A stretch of 64,000 nucleotides of DNA from Balneola sp. MJW-20 (lineage in GTDB: Bacteria; Bacteroidota; Rhodothermia; Balneolales; Balneolaceae): assembly GCF_040811775.1 (NCBI RefSeq), contig NZ_JBFNXW010000001.1, positions 372,001 through 436,000 of the forward strand, in the 5' to 3' direction. The position numbers and the translations under genes were made by a program. Under the pieces are notes generated by a model that had not been told where the DNA came from, did not search any database, and saw only the letters and a program-made list of their open reading frames with translations. Within the stretch, counting starts at the first letter, position 1; each line of letters opens with the position of its first letter. This document shows positions 54,069 to 62,853 of this stretch, piece by piece.

Positions 54069-55578
54069 AGAAACATCACTTACCCGCAAGATTTCGGTGG
54101 TAGTTTTTTCCAGAATGCTGACAACGTTGATCGATGCAGCTACAGCGGTCATTATTGCCCGACTCCTATCCAAAACGGATTTTGCTATTGTCGGTTACCT
54201 TTTGATGGTGTATGAAGTATGCAGATATGTGGCTACCCTTGGATTCCCTGAAAGCATATTCTATTATTTTGAGCACCTGACAAAGAATTTCCGCAAAGCT
54301 TTTGCCTTACAGACCTCTGCTATATTGCTGGGTACCGCTGTATTAACGGCAGGAGCCATATTTCTGATCCGAATGTTCGCTCCCCAGCTGATGAGTGAGT
54401 TCAGTCCTGAGGTTGTAGATCAGATACAGACCTTTCTGCCACTGCTTGCTGTGATAGCAGTCCTGGAAATACCTACCTGGCCTGTGCATAATGTGCTGCT
54501 GGCTCTGGACCGCCAAAGAGAAGCAGGCTGGTACCAGATCATAACCAGTGCTATGTCGTTTGCAGCGTTGATAGGTCCGCTCTGGCTCGGTTATGATGTC
54601 CGGTTTGCGCTGTATGGAATGATGGGCTATGCAGCTATTCGTTTTATCGGTTCAGCGCTTTGGCTTATGATGGTATTGCCCGAAGGTGATCTTCGCACAC
54701 CGAAAGGAAATATCATTGAACAAATCAGATTCTCGGTACCGCTGGGATTCTCTTCATTGGTCAACCAGTTCAATAAGTACATTGACAAATTTGTTGTATC
54801 CTTCTTTTTAACCGAGCTGGCGCTTGCAGAATATCAGGTGGGAGCACAGGAAGTACCTATCATCAGAGTGATCCCATTTGCAGTAGGTTCGGTTCTGATC
54901 AGCCGTTATGTGAAACTCAAGCTTCAGGGCGAAGGGCAGAGCCTGCTCGAACTATGGCATAAAGGGATCGAAAAAGTAGCGTTACTTACAGTTCCGCTGA
55001 GTGCACTTTTTATAGCGCTGGCACCCGACCTGATCCCGCTATTATTTGAGACGGGAGACACCAATTACACTGCCGCTATAATTCCTTTTCAGATCTATAA
55101 TATGATCACCTTAATGCGGGTGGCACACTTTGGCAGTATTCTTCAGGCATTTGGAGATACAAAAGGAATATTGAGGATCAGTATCAACCTGGTAGTGCTC
55201 AACCTGATATTCAGCATACCGATGACCTTACAATTCGGTATAATAGGTACCGCTGCGTCTACTTTCCTGGCAAATCTTATCAATATGGTCATACTCCTCA
55301 GGCTGATCGCAGGTCATCTGAAGGTTTCGCCCGTAAATGTACTCCCGATCTTATACTATCTGAAACTACTCACCCTTACCGTAACGCTGGGAGCATTTGG
55401 ATGGGCAATACGTAAATTCGTTTTTCCTGAATGGAGTCACACAGAAGGACTTTTATATGTTTCAGTTTTCTACCTGACGGCCTTCCTGTTATCGGGATCG
55501 GCGCTCCGGCTTATCGAAAAAGAGGATTGGAAAAACCTGGGAGATGCTCTCAGACTGGATTTCCTGTGGCGTGACTGA
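54061..55578 (+). CDS. Wzx-like polysaccharide flippase, second copy
   Basis: A 505-aa membrane protein with 12-14 helices. Its N-terminal RKISVVVFSRMLTTLIDAATAVIIARLLSKTDFAIVGYLLMVYEV is the usual Polysacc_synt start, and a short tail follows the last helix. It is only distantly similar to the copy at 48930, so it likely serves another substrate. It overlaps the upstream GT4 gene by 8 nt. Eight nt separate its stop from the convergent methyltransferase gene. Confidence 0.87.
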   Translation: MSKETSLTRKISVVVFSRMLTTLIDAATAVIIARLLSKTDFAIVGYLLMVYEVCRYVATLGFPESIFYYFEHLTKNFRKAFALQTSAILLGTAVLTAGAIFLIRMFAPQLMSEFSPEVVDQIQTFLPLLAVIAVLEIPTWPVHNVLLALDRQREAGWYQIITSAMSFAALIGPLWLGYDVRFALYGMMGYAAIRFIGSALWLMMVLPEGDLRTPKGNIIEQIRFSVPLGFSSLVNQFNKYIDKFVVSFFLTELALAEYQVGAQEVPIIRVIPFAVGSVLISRYVKLKLQGEGQSLLELWHKGIEKVALLTVPLSALFIALAPDLIPLLFETGDTNYTAAIIPFQIYNMITLMRVAHFGSILQAFGDTKGILRISINLVVLNLIFSIPMTLQFGIIGTAASTFLANLINMVILLRLIAGHLKVSPVNVLPILYYLKLLTLTVTLGAFGWAIRKFVFPEWSHTEGLLYVSVFYLTAFLLSGSALRLIEKEDWKNLGDALRLDFLWRD

Positions 55579-55586
55579 CCAGGATC

Positions 55587-56414
55587 TTATTGGTTACGGT
55601 CAGGTGTCAGGATCGCGACCCCTTTAGAACTGTGTTTATGCTTGAGGGTGTATCCTGGGAAGTCTTTAACCCATTCTCTGGCGATCTCGCTTTCATCTTC
55701 CCGGTTGGCATCATCCATTATGATAACCGCATTATCAGAAAGATATTCTTTGAGAACATACAGCGCAGGCTTACGTGCCTTGGTCTGCGTTTTCATAGGC
55801 GGACCATCTACCACCAGCAGATCTACCGAACCTTTTTCCAGTTCCAGGTCGCTGATATCATACCAGGTGAAATCATTGTATTTGACCAGAGGGGTATGAT
55901 GTACGGTTGCGATGTTTTCCAGTTCATGAAGACGAACCTGATTACGCGTCTGCTCGAGAAAATTGCCGTCATGATCCAGGGAAATAAGTTTTCTGTCACC
56001 TTCCAGCGATTCAAGATAATAGGAAGTAATAATAGTGGAGGAGCCACTTCCCAGTTCCAGTACGGTTTTAACATCATGTTCGTGGATGACCTCCAGAATA
56101 TTGCTGATCAATACGGGGTGAGCAGCCCATCCAACCATAGGAGGAATTGGGGCTCTGGGATTTATAAAATTCTGAATGGATAACAATGCCTGCATACTTT
56201 GGAGCTGATTGGAATGCTCTTCGGTTACCGAACGATAAGTATGCCAGATAGTACTGCTGGTGAGCAAAAAGAGAAGCAAGAAGCCTGTCAAAATGAATAC
56301 TTTCAGGCTGAAGAAGTATGCGGATAAGATCAGAAGCAGTGCAAAAATTGAAAGGGGAACAAAGATAAAAGGCTGATCGGCGATCTTGATCTTTAGTTCA
56401 TTAAAAATATTCAT
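55587..56414 (-). CDS. Membrane-anchored class I SAM-dependent methyltransferase
   Basis: A 275-aa protein with two membrane helices at 17-35 and 38-58 and then a Rossmann-type methyltransferase domain. Motif I is VLELGSGSSTI (about 116-126), the acidic motif II LISLDHD (about 143-149), and VDLLVVDGPP (motif IV) and VIIMDDANRED follow. This fits the Methyltransf_24 group. The target is unknown; the membrane anchor and neighbours suggest a lipid or glycan precursor. It is 34 nt downstream of the HTTM-like gene on the same strand. Confidence 0.8.
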   Translation of the reverse strand: MNIFNELKIKIADQPFIFVPLSIFALLLILSAYFFSLKVFILTGFLLLFLLTSSTIWHTYRSVTEEHSNQLQSMQALLSIQNFINPRAPIPPMVGWAAHPVLISNILEVIHEHDVKTVLELGSGSSTIITSYYLESLEGDRKLISLDHDGNFLEQTRNQVRLHELENIATVHHTPLVKYNDFTWYDISDLELEKGSVDLLVVDGPPMKTQTKARKPALYVLKEYLSDNAVIIMDDANREDESEIAREWVKDFPGYTLKHKHSSKGVAILTPDRNQ

Positions 56415-56448
56415 ATGCTGTGTTTAGAGTCCTTGAGAAGCAAATTTC

Positions 56449-57339
56449 TTATATAAATTTCTTTAGTGCCAGAGAAGTATATCCCGGTCTGATCTTATTC
56501 AGCCATATAGCCCATGGATATCCCAGCAGGATCAGTTCAATTACAAATGCATCAAAGCGAATATTCATGCTAAGAGTAATTCCGATGTGCATTCCGATCA
56601 GAAATGTGGCTATGAAAGGCCTTGTTTTGCGAAACCACATCAAAAAGCCAAAGAATTCTGTCAGTAAACCTACGATCAGAATCATAGTGGCAACCGGAAT
56701 ACTACTGATCGCCATACCCTGAAGAAAATTAGGTTGCCAGGCTCCATCACGGGAGAGGATATCGGTTCCTTTTTCACCGATCCACAACCAAAGGTGCCTG
56801 CCGTCAATCCAGTTGAACCCGGTACCGATCAGTTTAGAGATCGCTGCGGTAGTATAGCCCAGTCCCCCAAAGAATAGAATAGTACCAAGAATAAAGCGAT
56901 ATTTTGGAGCATATTTACTGAAGAAAATATTTCCCAGAGCAAAGCCCAGTAAACTCATACCAATGAGGTTAGCACTATGAGGGATCTCTCCGATCGAAAA
57001 TCGGGCCACGTATTGAAAATGGAGCAGAAGCAGCAATATGGCATACTGGAACTTAGAACCTATTCTGAAATAAGTAATAACTGCGAGCACGGTTATGATT
57101 ATTGCATTATAAATAGGCAGATTATTACCGTGCATGAAAGATATATCGATGTAGTTAGCAATGCCCAGTGGAAGCACTACATCGGTGATCTTTAAAGTAT
57201 AAAACCCCCAGTACCAAGCCAGATGGATAGTCTCTGCTACTACAAAGAGCTCAAACAACTTAAAATACAGAAGATGAGACCCGGTTAGTGTCTCGGGTTT
57301 TTCGTATAAATTCCGGCGGATCGCATCAATGATTATCAT
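56449..57339 (-). CDS. HTTM-like multispan membrane protein
   Basis: A 296-aa inner-membrane protein with seven or eight helices. The order of segments, and the loop SKLIGTGFNWIDGRHLWLW with a later HIGITLSMNIRF, resembles HTTM/vitamin K-dependent gamma-carboxylase-like proteins, but the match is by pattern only. Function unknown. It overlaps the small gene upstream by 4 nt (ATGA), and the two likely work together. Confidence 0.6.
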   Translation of the reverse strand: MIIIDAIRRNLYEKPETLTGSHLLYFKLFELFVVAETIHLAWYWGFYTLKITDVVLPLGIANYIDISFMHGNNLPIYNAIIITVLAVITYFRIGSKFQYAILLLLLHFQYVARFSIGEIPHSANLIGMSLLGFALGNIFFSKYAPKYRFILGTILFFGGLGYTTAAISKLIGTGFNWIDGRHLWLWIGEKGTDILSRDGAWQPNFLQGMAISSIPVATMILIVGLLTEFFGFLMWFRKTRPFIATFLIGMHIGITLSMNIRFDAFVIELILLGYPWAIWLNKIRPGYTSLALKKFI

Positions 57340-57833
57340 TGCTGAAAGTAATAAGTAGAGTCAAAATTTGGATTGAAATAGCTTCGGTCAGATGAGAAGT
57401 AAAGGATAGGTACGTAATCGATTAGTACGCTATCGTCATCTGTGAGCTTACCCTGTACCTTATAGATCATAAAATTCTGTTCCTGCAGGTATTCTTCGCC
57501 AAGCATGGTTCTGAGTGCCTGAATACGCTCCGAATTCCAGTTTTTAGTTTTGGATACAAAATTTGAATAATCGATCTGGTCAACTCCGATCTCCGCAAGC
57601 GAAACTTGTTTGCCGGGCAGGGTATTGATGTTTCTTGTATTCCATACAGCTGAGTCGGTTGGAAGTTCTTCAATATCACGTACCAAAGCGCGTGTCCAGG
57701 GATTGCCTGCCTTAGAGAACATGGGATAAATGCTGAGTGGCCAGAATTCACCCAGGTGCGTTCCTACCAGAATACCAAAGGTTAAGAACGTAAAAAGCAG
57801 AATTTTCATTGATTTCTTTGCAGACATCTTCAT
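57336..57833 (-). CDS. Small membrane-anchored partner of the HTTM-like protein
   Basis: A 165-aa protein with one N-terminal membrane helix (about 9-26) and a soluble, extracytoplasmic C-terminal domain. The juxtamembrane GTHLGEFWPLSIYPMFSKAGNPWTR is distinctive and its WPLSIYPMFS core recurs, as I recall, in small genes next to HTTM-like proteins; I cannot name a family. Its stop overlaps the HTTM-like start. It is divergent from the DUF3047 gene with an 87-nt gap. Confidence 0.6.
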   Translation of the reverse strand: MKMSAKKSMKILLFTFLTFGILVGTHLGEFWPLSIYPMFSKAGNPWTRALVRDIEELPTDSAVWNTRNINTLPGKQVSLAEIGVDQIDYSNFVSKTKNWNSERIQALRTMLGEEYLQEQNFMIYKVQGKLTDDDSVLIDYVPILYFSSDRSYFNPNFDSTYYFQQ

Positions 57834-57920
57834 AATGACTCAATAAAAGAATCTTTTAATAGTTACAGCTATAATCAATATCCTTAGCTGAAATAATTTT
57901 TCTAAAGGTAATCTGAAGAC

Positions 57921-58652
57921 ATGAAAATTACACATTTATTCGCACTGCTCTTACTATTAATAATTAGCAGTACCAGGCTAAAAGCTCAGGACAGTGTTGG
58001 TGATATTTTCATGATCGAGGATTTCGAAAATGAAGAGATCGGCAACCTCCCAAAAAAATGGTACAATCAGCGTGGAAATAACCTGCCATACACCTATACC
58101 GGCGACATCCGGAATGAATATAAGTATCAGGTAATGTCGGAGAATGGCAATAAATTTCTTAATTACAACGGGCAAAGCGGAAAGCATCTCAATTACCCAC
58201 TGGCAAATAAGGATAATATTGATATCTATAAAACACCGGTACTGCACTGGAGGTGGAGGATCCATGAGATTCCGGAAGGTGCAAATGAGGATGACAGTGA
58301 CCGAAATGATACAGCGGCCAGCATTTATGTGGTTTTCGACCTTGGAAAAGTACTTTTTAAGAAAGTCCCCAAATCAATACGTTATACATGGAGCTCAACA
58401 CTGCCTGAAGGAAAAGAGATGTCCAAGTTCTACGGTAATCAGAAAATTATTGTTATAGGATCAGGGGATGACAATGCCGGTAAATGGCAGACCTTTGAGA
58501 GAAATATCGTAGAAGATTACCGTCGGTTGTTCGGAGATAAGCCTCCCGCAAAGCCGCTGGCAATACTTATCTTAAGTGATGGTGATAGTACCCGGAAAAA
58601 TGCCAATGCTGACTACGATGATATATTTCTTAAATCACTGACCATTGATTGA
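57921..58652 (+). CDS. DUF3047 secreted protein
   Basis: A 243-aa exported protein (signal peptide to about 23, LKAQ). It shows the DUF3047 features: FEDFENEEIG-like start (IEDFENEEIG), LHWRWRIHEIPEGA, a DDSDRNDTAASIYVVFDLGK segment, IRYTWSSTLPEG, and FERNIVEDYRRLFGDKPP with a final ILSDGDST. The fold is probably a beta-sandwich, and the function of the family is not known. The MMPL transporter begins 43 nt downstream and may be cotranscribed, as TAATTTTG at 58662-58669 offers only a weak promoter match. Confidence 0.82.
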   Translation: MKITHLFALLLLLIISSTRLKAQDSVGDIFMIEDFENEEIGNLPKKWYNQRGNNLPYTYTGDIRNEYKYQVMSENGNKFLNYNGQSGKHLNYPLANKDNIDIYKTPVLHWRWRIHEIPEGANEDDSDRNDTAASIYVVFDLGKVLFKKVPKSIRYTWSSTLPEGKEMSKFYGNQKIIVIGSGDDNAGKWQTFERNIVEDYRRLFGDKPPAKPLAILILSDGDSTRKNANADYDDIFLKSLTID

Positions 58653-58695
58653 CATTTTTATTAATTTTGGCTCTCTCTAAACCCCAAATACCCAC

Positions 58696-61203
58696 ATGAA
58701 GAAAATTCTTCAGTTATTTAAACCACTGCTTAATTTAAATATCAGACATCCATGGCTTGTTCTGCTGGGTTGCCTGATCATAGCCTCTGTTTCTGCTTAT
58801 TATGCGATACAGCTAAAAGTGGATACTGATATTGCCAATTTACTGCCTAAGGACCATCCCAATGTTCTGGCCCTGAATCAACTGAAGGAAACAGTAGGGG
58901 GAGAAACGGAAATGCAGGTGGCGATCAAGTCGCCAAGCTTTGAGGCAAATAAAAAATTTGCTGAAGATCTTATCCCGAAGACCCTGGACCTATACTACCC
59001 AAGATATGAGGATAATTATTTCGAGCGGGCTGAATTCAGGAATGAGACAGAATTTATCAGTAATAATGCATTATATCTTGCCAGTGATCAGGAGCTGACA
59101 GATGTTAAGCAATGGCTGGAAGATGAGATCGAAGATGCAAAACAGGAGGCTAATCCCTTCTTTTTTGACCTTGAAGAAGACCTTGATGAAGAAGAGTCAA
59201 CTGAACAACAAGCAGAGGATTTTCAGGAAAGCTATGAGCTGATCGTCCCTTCTGAATACCCGGTAAATGAAGATTCTACGGTGATTGTAGTTAAATTCTT
59301 TCCAACAGGGTCCAAGAGCGACATACAATACCTTGAGGATATGTTTGCTACTTACGACTCACTGCTGGCCTCCATGGATCCTGCATCCTACCATCCGGAA
59401 ATGGAAGTACAGTTCGGAGGGCGCTTAAAACGTCATCTGGAAGAACTGACTTCGATCATGAATGACGTGATCGGAAGTTTTGCTACCGGTATTTCCAGTG
59501 TGATCCTGCTGGTGATGATCTATTTCTTTGTGAAAAAATATCTGCATTACAAAAGTGGCAACGAGTCCAATCAGAACCACTCATTCTGGGAACATTTTAT
59601 TCGTATGCCGATCCCTGTGCTGGTGATCGGAATACCATTATTAATAAGTCTAATCTGGACATTCGGGCTTACCTATTTTTATCTGGGCATGTTGAATACG
59701 ATGACCTCCGTATTATTTGTGATCCTTTTTGGCCTGGGAATCGATTACGGGATCCATTTTTATGCCCGCTACATTGAGCTTAGGTCTGCCGGAATGAGTG
59801 TGGTTGATGCAATCAACGAAACGAATGAAAAGACCGGGGAAGCTATTCTGGTAAGTGCTTTTACGACCGCAGCTGCTCTTTATATACTGATGTTTGCAGA
59901 TTTTAGGGGATTTTCAGAATTCGGATTTATATCCGGAACCGGGATACTTCTGGCACTTTTCTGTATGCTTTATGTGATGCCCTGTCTGCTGATCATTTTT
60001 GAGAAATTTAACTGGATCCTTCTGAATGATGATCGTGATGAGCACCATGAAGTTGAGACTCATCGATATCCACTGTCCAGAACAATTGTTGTATCCGGCC
60101 TGGTCATCTCTGCTGTGATCGTCTTTTTCAGTAACTCTCTGAGTTTTCAGTATGATTTCGGAGAACTGGAACCCAAATTCCCGGAATACGAAAAGTTCAG
60201 AGAAGTAGCAGGGCAGGTGGATGACGGCAACAAAAGAAACCCGGCATACATCATCGCAGAGAATGACGAGCAGGTAGACGAAATACTTCAGATCATCAAT
60301 TACCGAATGGAATCTGATACCGTTTCCCCAACCATAGAAAGCGTGGAGGCACTCCAGGAAAGGTTTCCGGCAGATACACTGGCGGAACAGGAGAAACTCA
60401 TGAAGATCGCTGAAATTCGGGAGTTGCTGCAGGATCCTGTTCTGGTAAATAATGATGACGAAGAAATTGAGAAACTCAGAAAAGCTGCTCAGACAAGAAG
60501 CCCGCTCACACTTGATCAGATTCCCGATTATCTTAAATCCAGATTTATCACTAAAGACGGAGAAGTTGGTCGGTTTGTGATCGTATATCCTTCGGTCGGT
60601 CTCAGTGACGGGCGAAAATCAATTGCCTTCAAAAACGATGTTGGCGTGGTAACTCTTGAGAATGGTAAGGAACTGTATGCAGCAAGTACCTCAATAGTTG
60701 CTGCGTCTATGCTGGACCTGATGAGGACTGAGAGTCCTTATATGGTGGGAGCTACCTTTATTTTCATATATATATTTATGCTGATCTCATTCCGGTCATT
60801 CAGGTGGTCGATCATATCGATGTTGCCTTTACTGGTAGGGCTACTCTGGCTGTTTGGAATCATGATGTTGTTTGGCCTTCAGTTTAATTTCTATAACCTT
60901 GTTGTGTTACCTGCCATCCTTGGAATCGGAGAAGATAGCGGGGTTCACCTGGCACACCGCTACCGTGAAGAAGGAAAAAACAGTATGTGGGCTGTACTCT
61001 CCAGTACTGGTCAGCATATTACTATGGGATCGGTTACTACTATGCTGGGTTTTGCGGGTTTATTATTCACCTCTCATCCCGGACTTCAGTCACTGGGAAT
61101 CATGGCTGTGATCGGGATTGGAATGACCTTGCTTACTTCTGTCACTTTTATGCCTGCACTGATCCAGTGGCTGGAAGATCTGAACTGGATCAAATTCAAT
61201 TAA
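58696..61203 (+). CDS. MMPL/RND-superfamily transporter (HpnN-like)
   Basis: An 835-aa inner-membrane protein with two similar halves. Each has one helix, a large periplasmic domain, and five helices. The membrane Asp-containing motifs are GLGIDYGIHFYARY in the first half and GIGEDSGVHLAHRY in the second, as in RND exporters of lipids such as HpnN and MmpL. The first periplasmic domain contains a very acidic stretch (about residues 154-178). A lipid or hopanoid substrate is plausible but not shown. It follows the DUF3047 gene. Confidence 0.88.
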   Translation: MKKILQLFKPLLNLNIRHPWLVLLGCLIIASVSAYYAIQLKVDTDIANLLPKDHPNVLALNQLKETVGGETEMQVAIKSPSFEANKKFAEDLIPKTLDLYYPRYEDNYFERAEFRNETEFISNNALYLASDQELTDVKQWLEDEIEDAKQEANPFFFDLEEDLDEEESTEQQAEDFQESYELIVPSEYPVNEDSTVIVVKFFPTGSKSDIQYLEDMFATYDSLLASMDPASYHPEMEVQFGGRLKRHLEELTSIMNDVIGSFATGISSVILLVMIYFFVKKYLHYKSGNESNQNHSFWEHFIRMPIPVLVIGIPLLISLIWTFGLTYFYLGMLNTMTSVLFVILFGLGIDYGIHFYARYIELRSAGMSVVDAINETNEKTGEAILVSAFTTAAALYILMFADFRGFSEFGFISGTGILLALFCMLYVMPCLLIIFEKFNWILLNDDRDEHHEVETHRYPLSRTIVVSGLVISAVIVFFSNSLSFQYDFGELEPKFPEYEKFREVAGQVDDGNKRNPAYIIAENDEQVDEILQIINYRMESDTVSPTIESVEALQERFPADTLAEQEKLMKIAEIRELLQDPVLVNNDDEEIEKLRKAAQTRSPLTLDQIPDYLKSRFITKDGEVGRFVIVYPSVGLSDGRKSIAFKNDVGVVTLENGKELYAASTSIVAASMLDLMRTESPYMVGATFIFIYIFMLISFRSFRWSIISMLPLLVGLLWLFGIMMLFGLQFNFYNLVVLPAILGIGEDSGVHLAHRYREEGKNSMWAVLSSTGQHITMGSVTTMLGFAGLLFTSHPGLQSLGIMAVIGIGMTLLTSVTFMPALIQWLEDLNWIKFN

Positions 61204-61309
61204 GAATATACGATCAAAAATAAGAATGAGATAACGTCTTCGCGTAGAGAAGGCTGATATTTAAGTTCTTAATTATGACGCACGGAAAGTAAATCGGATC
61301 TCATTTCCT

Positions 61310-61342
61310 GTAACCTTTTCCAGAAAGACGTGAAAAGGTTAC
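61310..61342. repeat. 11-bp inverted repeat at the MMPL/trkH junction
   Basis: gtaaccttttc (61310-61320) and gaaaaggttac (61332-61342) pair perfectly over 11 bp with an 11-nt loop. The right arm covers the trkH stop codon. Without a clear T-run on either side it is a possible weak bidirectional terminator or mRNA-stabilising stem. Confidence 0.55.
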
Positions 61343-62853
61343 TGTTTCCAGAATGCAGGAGAGAAGAGGATGAGCACTGTGAAGATCTCAAGACGACCCA
61401 CCATCATCAGCAGGATGAGAACCCACTTACCGAAGTAAGGCATCTTAGCAAAACTGTCAGTCGGGCCGAATTCACCCCACCCGGGACCGATGTTGCCGAG
61501 AGCTGAGATGCTAGCTCCCATCGAAGACATCAGATCGTAACCGAAAAGAGAAATGACCAGTGAGCCGATAGCAAAGATCACTATATAAAGAATAAAGAAG
61601 GAGAGAACTGTACGCTGTATACCCTGATTAATGGTCTGATCACCAATTCGTATCGGAAGTACTGCTTTTGGGTGAATGATCTGCTTAATCTCACGAAAGG
61701 TATTCCGGATCATGATCATCCACCGGATCATTTTGATGCCACCACCGGTCGAGCCGGCACATCCGCCGGTAAAAAATAAAATGAACAGAAGGAAGGTTCC
61801 GAAAGAGTACCATAACTCATAATCGTCGGTACCAAAGCCGGTGGTGGTAATAATAGCTACTGCCTGAAATGCTCCATAACGGAGTGCTTCACCAATATGG
61901 TAGTTATTGAATAACCACAGTGACAGACTTAGCCCAATTACGGCCAGAAAGGTAACCAGAGCATAAAAACGCAACTCACGGTTTGAGAAGAAGCTGGTTG
62001 CATCTCCTCTAAGCAAGCGAAAATGCATTGCGAAGTTGATCCCTGCAAAGAACATGAATGCTGTGATCACCCAGTCTATGTATGCAGAATCGAAACCTTG
62101 AATGGAGGCATTTTTGGTTGAAAACCCGCCGGTAGCCAGTGTTGCCATAGCATGATTGACGGAATCAAACCAGTCCATCGATGGGTGGATCCACAAAAGC
62201 AGAAATTCAGCAAAAGTGAAGGCTACATAAACCACCCATAATAATTTAGCGGTTTCCTGAACTCTTGGAGTAAGCTTATCGGTGGTGGGACCCGGTGATT
62301 CAGCCTGAAACAGCTGCATACCGCCTACACCCAGTAGTGGAAGGATTGCAATAGATAAAACGATGATACCCATTCCTCCGAGCCAGTGAGCAAGTGAGCG
62401 CCAGAATAGGAAGCTTTTGGGAAGGTCTTCAATCATCGGATTTGTAATACCATCACTGGTGGTACCGCCAAGAATGGTGGATCCGGTGGTTGTCAGCCCG
62501 CTAATAGTTTCAAAAACCGCATCTGTATAGCTGTCCAGTATACCAGAGATGAGGAAGGGGATCGCTCCTACCAGAGAAAGTGTAATCCAGGTCAGACTTA
62601 CGACCATAAATCCTTCACGTACACGAAGTTCTTCTTTAGGTTTGAAAAAATACCATAGAGTCCCACCCAGACCAAAAGCGATCAGGGCAGAAATCAGGAA
62701 GGAATGCCAGGTGTCTTCCTTATAGATAAGATCAATTCCGGCCGGCAGTAAAAGCGCAAAGCCCAGAAAAAATATAAAAGCTCCCAAAATACCTGCAACG
62801 ACCTTAAAGTCCAGGTTGGTACGATTGAAAGCAGCAATATTCGAAAGTGACAT
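61339..62853 (-). CDS. trkH: Potassium uptake protein TrkH
   Basis: The membrane subunit of the Trk K+ uptake system, 504 aa. Four selectivity-filter-type loops are visible: GLTTTGSTIL, LATGGFSTKN, ITTTGFGTDD and ALGNIGPGWG, one per repeat, as in TrkH/KtrB channels. The charge pattern and the SLSVNAMA-type SVNHAMA helix are typical. Start and the trkA stop share one base (TAATG), showing translational coupling. Confidence 0.95.
   Translation of the reverse strand: MSLSNIAAFNRTNLDFKVVAGILGAFIFFLGFALLLPAGIDLIYKEDTWHSFLISALIAFGLGGTLWYFFKPKEELRVREGFMVVSLTWITLSLVGAIPFLISGILDSYTDAVFETISGLTTTGSTILGGTTSDGITNPMIEDLPKSFLFWRSLAHWLGGMGIIVLSIAILPLLGVGGMQLFQAESPGPTTDKLTPRVQETAKLLWVVYVAFTFAEFLLLWIHPSMDWFDSVNHAMATLATGGFSTKNASIQGFDSAYIDWVITAFMFFAGINFAMHFRLLRGDATSFFSNRELRFYALVTFLAVIGLSLSLWLFNNYHIGEALRYGAFQAVAIITTTGFGTDDYELWYSFGTFLLFILFFTGGCAGSTGGGIKMIRWMIMIRNTFREIKQIIHPKAVLPIRIGDQTINQGIQRTVLSFFILYIVIFAIGSLVISLFGYDLMSSMGASISALGNIGPGWGEFGPTDSFAKMPYFGKWVLILLMMVGRLEIFTVLILFSPAFWKQ

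Noticed and set aside
55590..56183. A 197-aa open frame on the plus strand
   Set aside because: It is antisense to the methyltransferase gene, whose motifs are unmistakable; the opposite frame has no recognisable domain.
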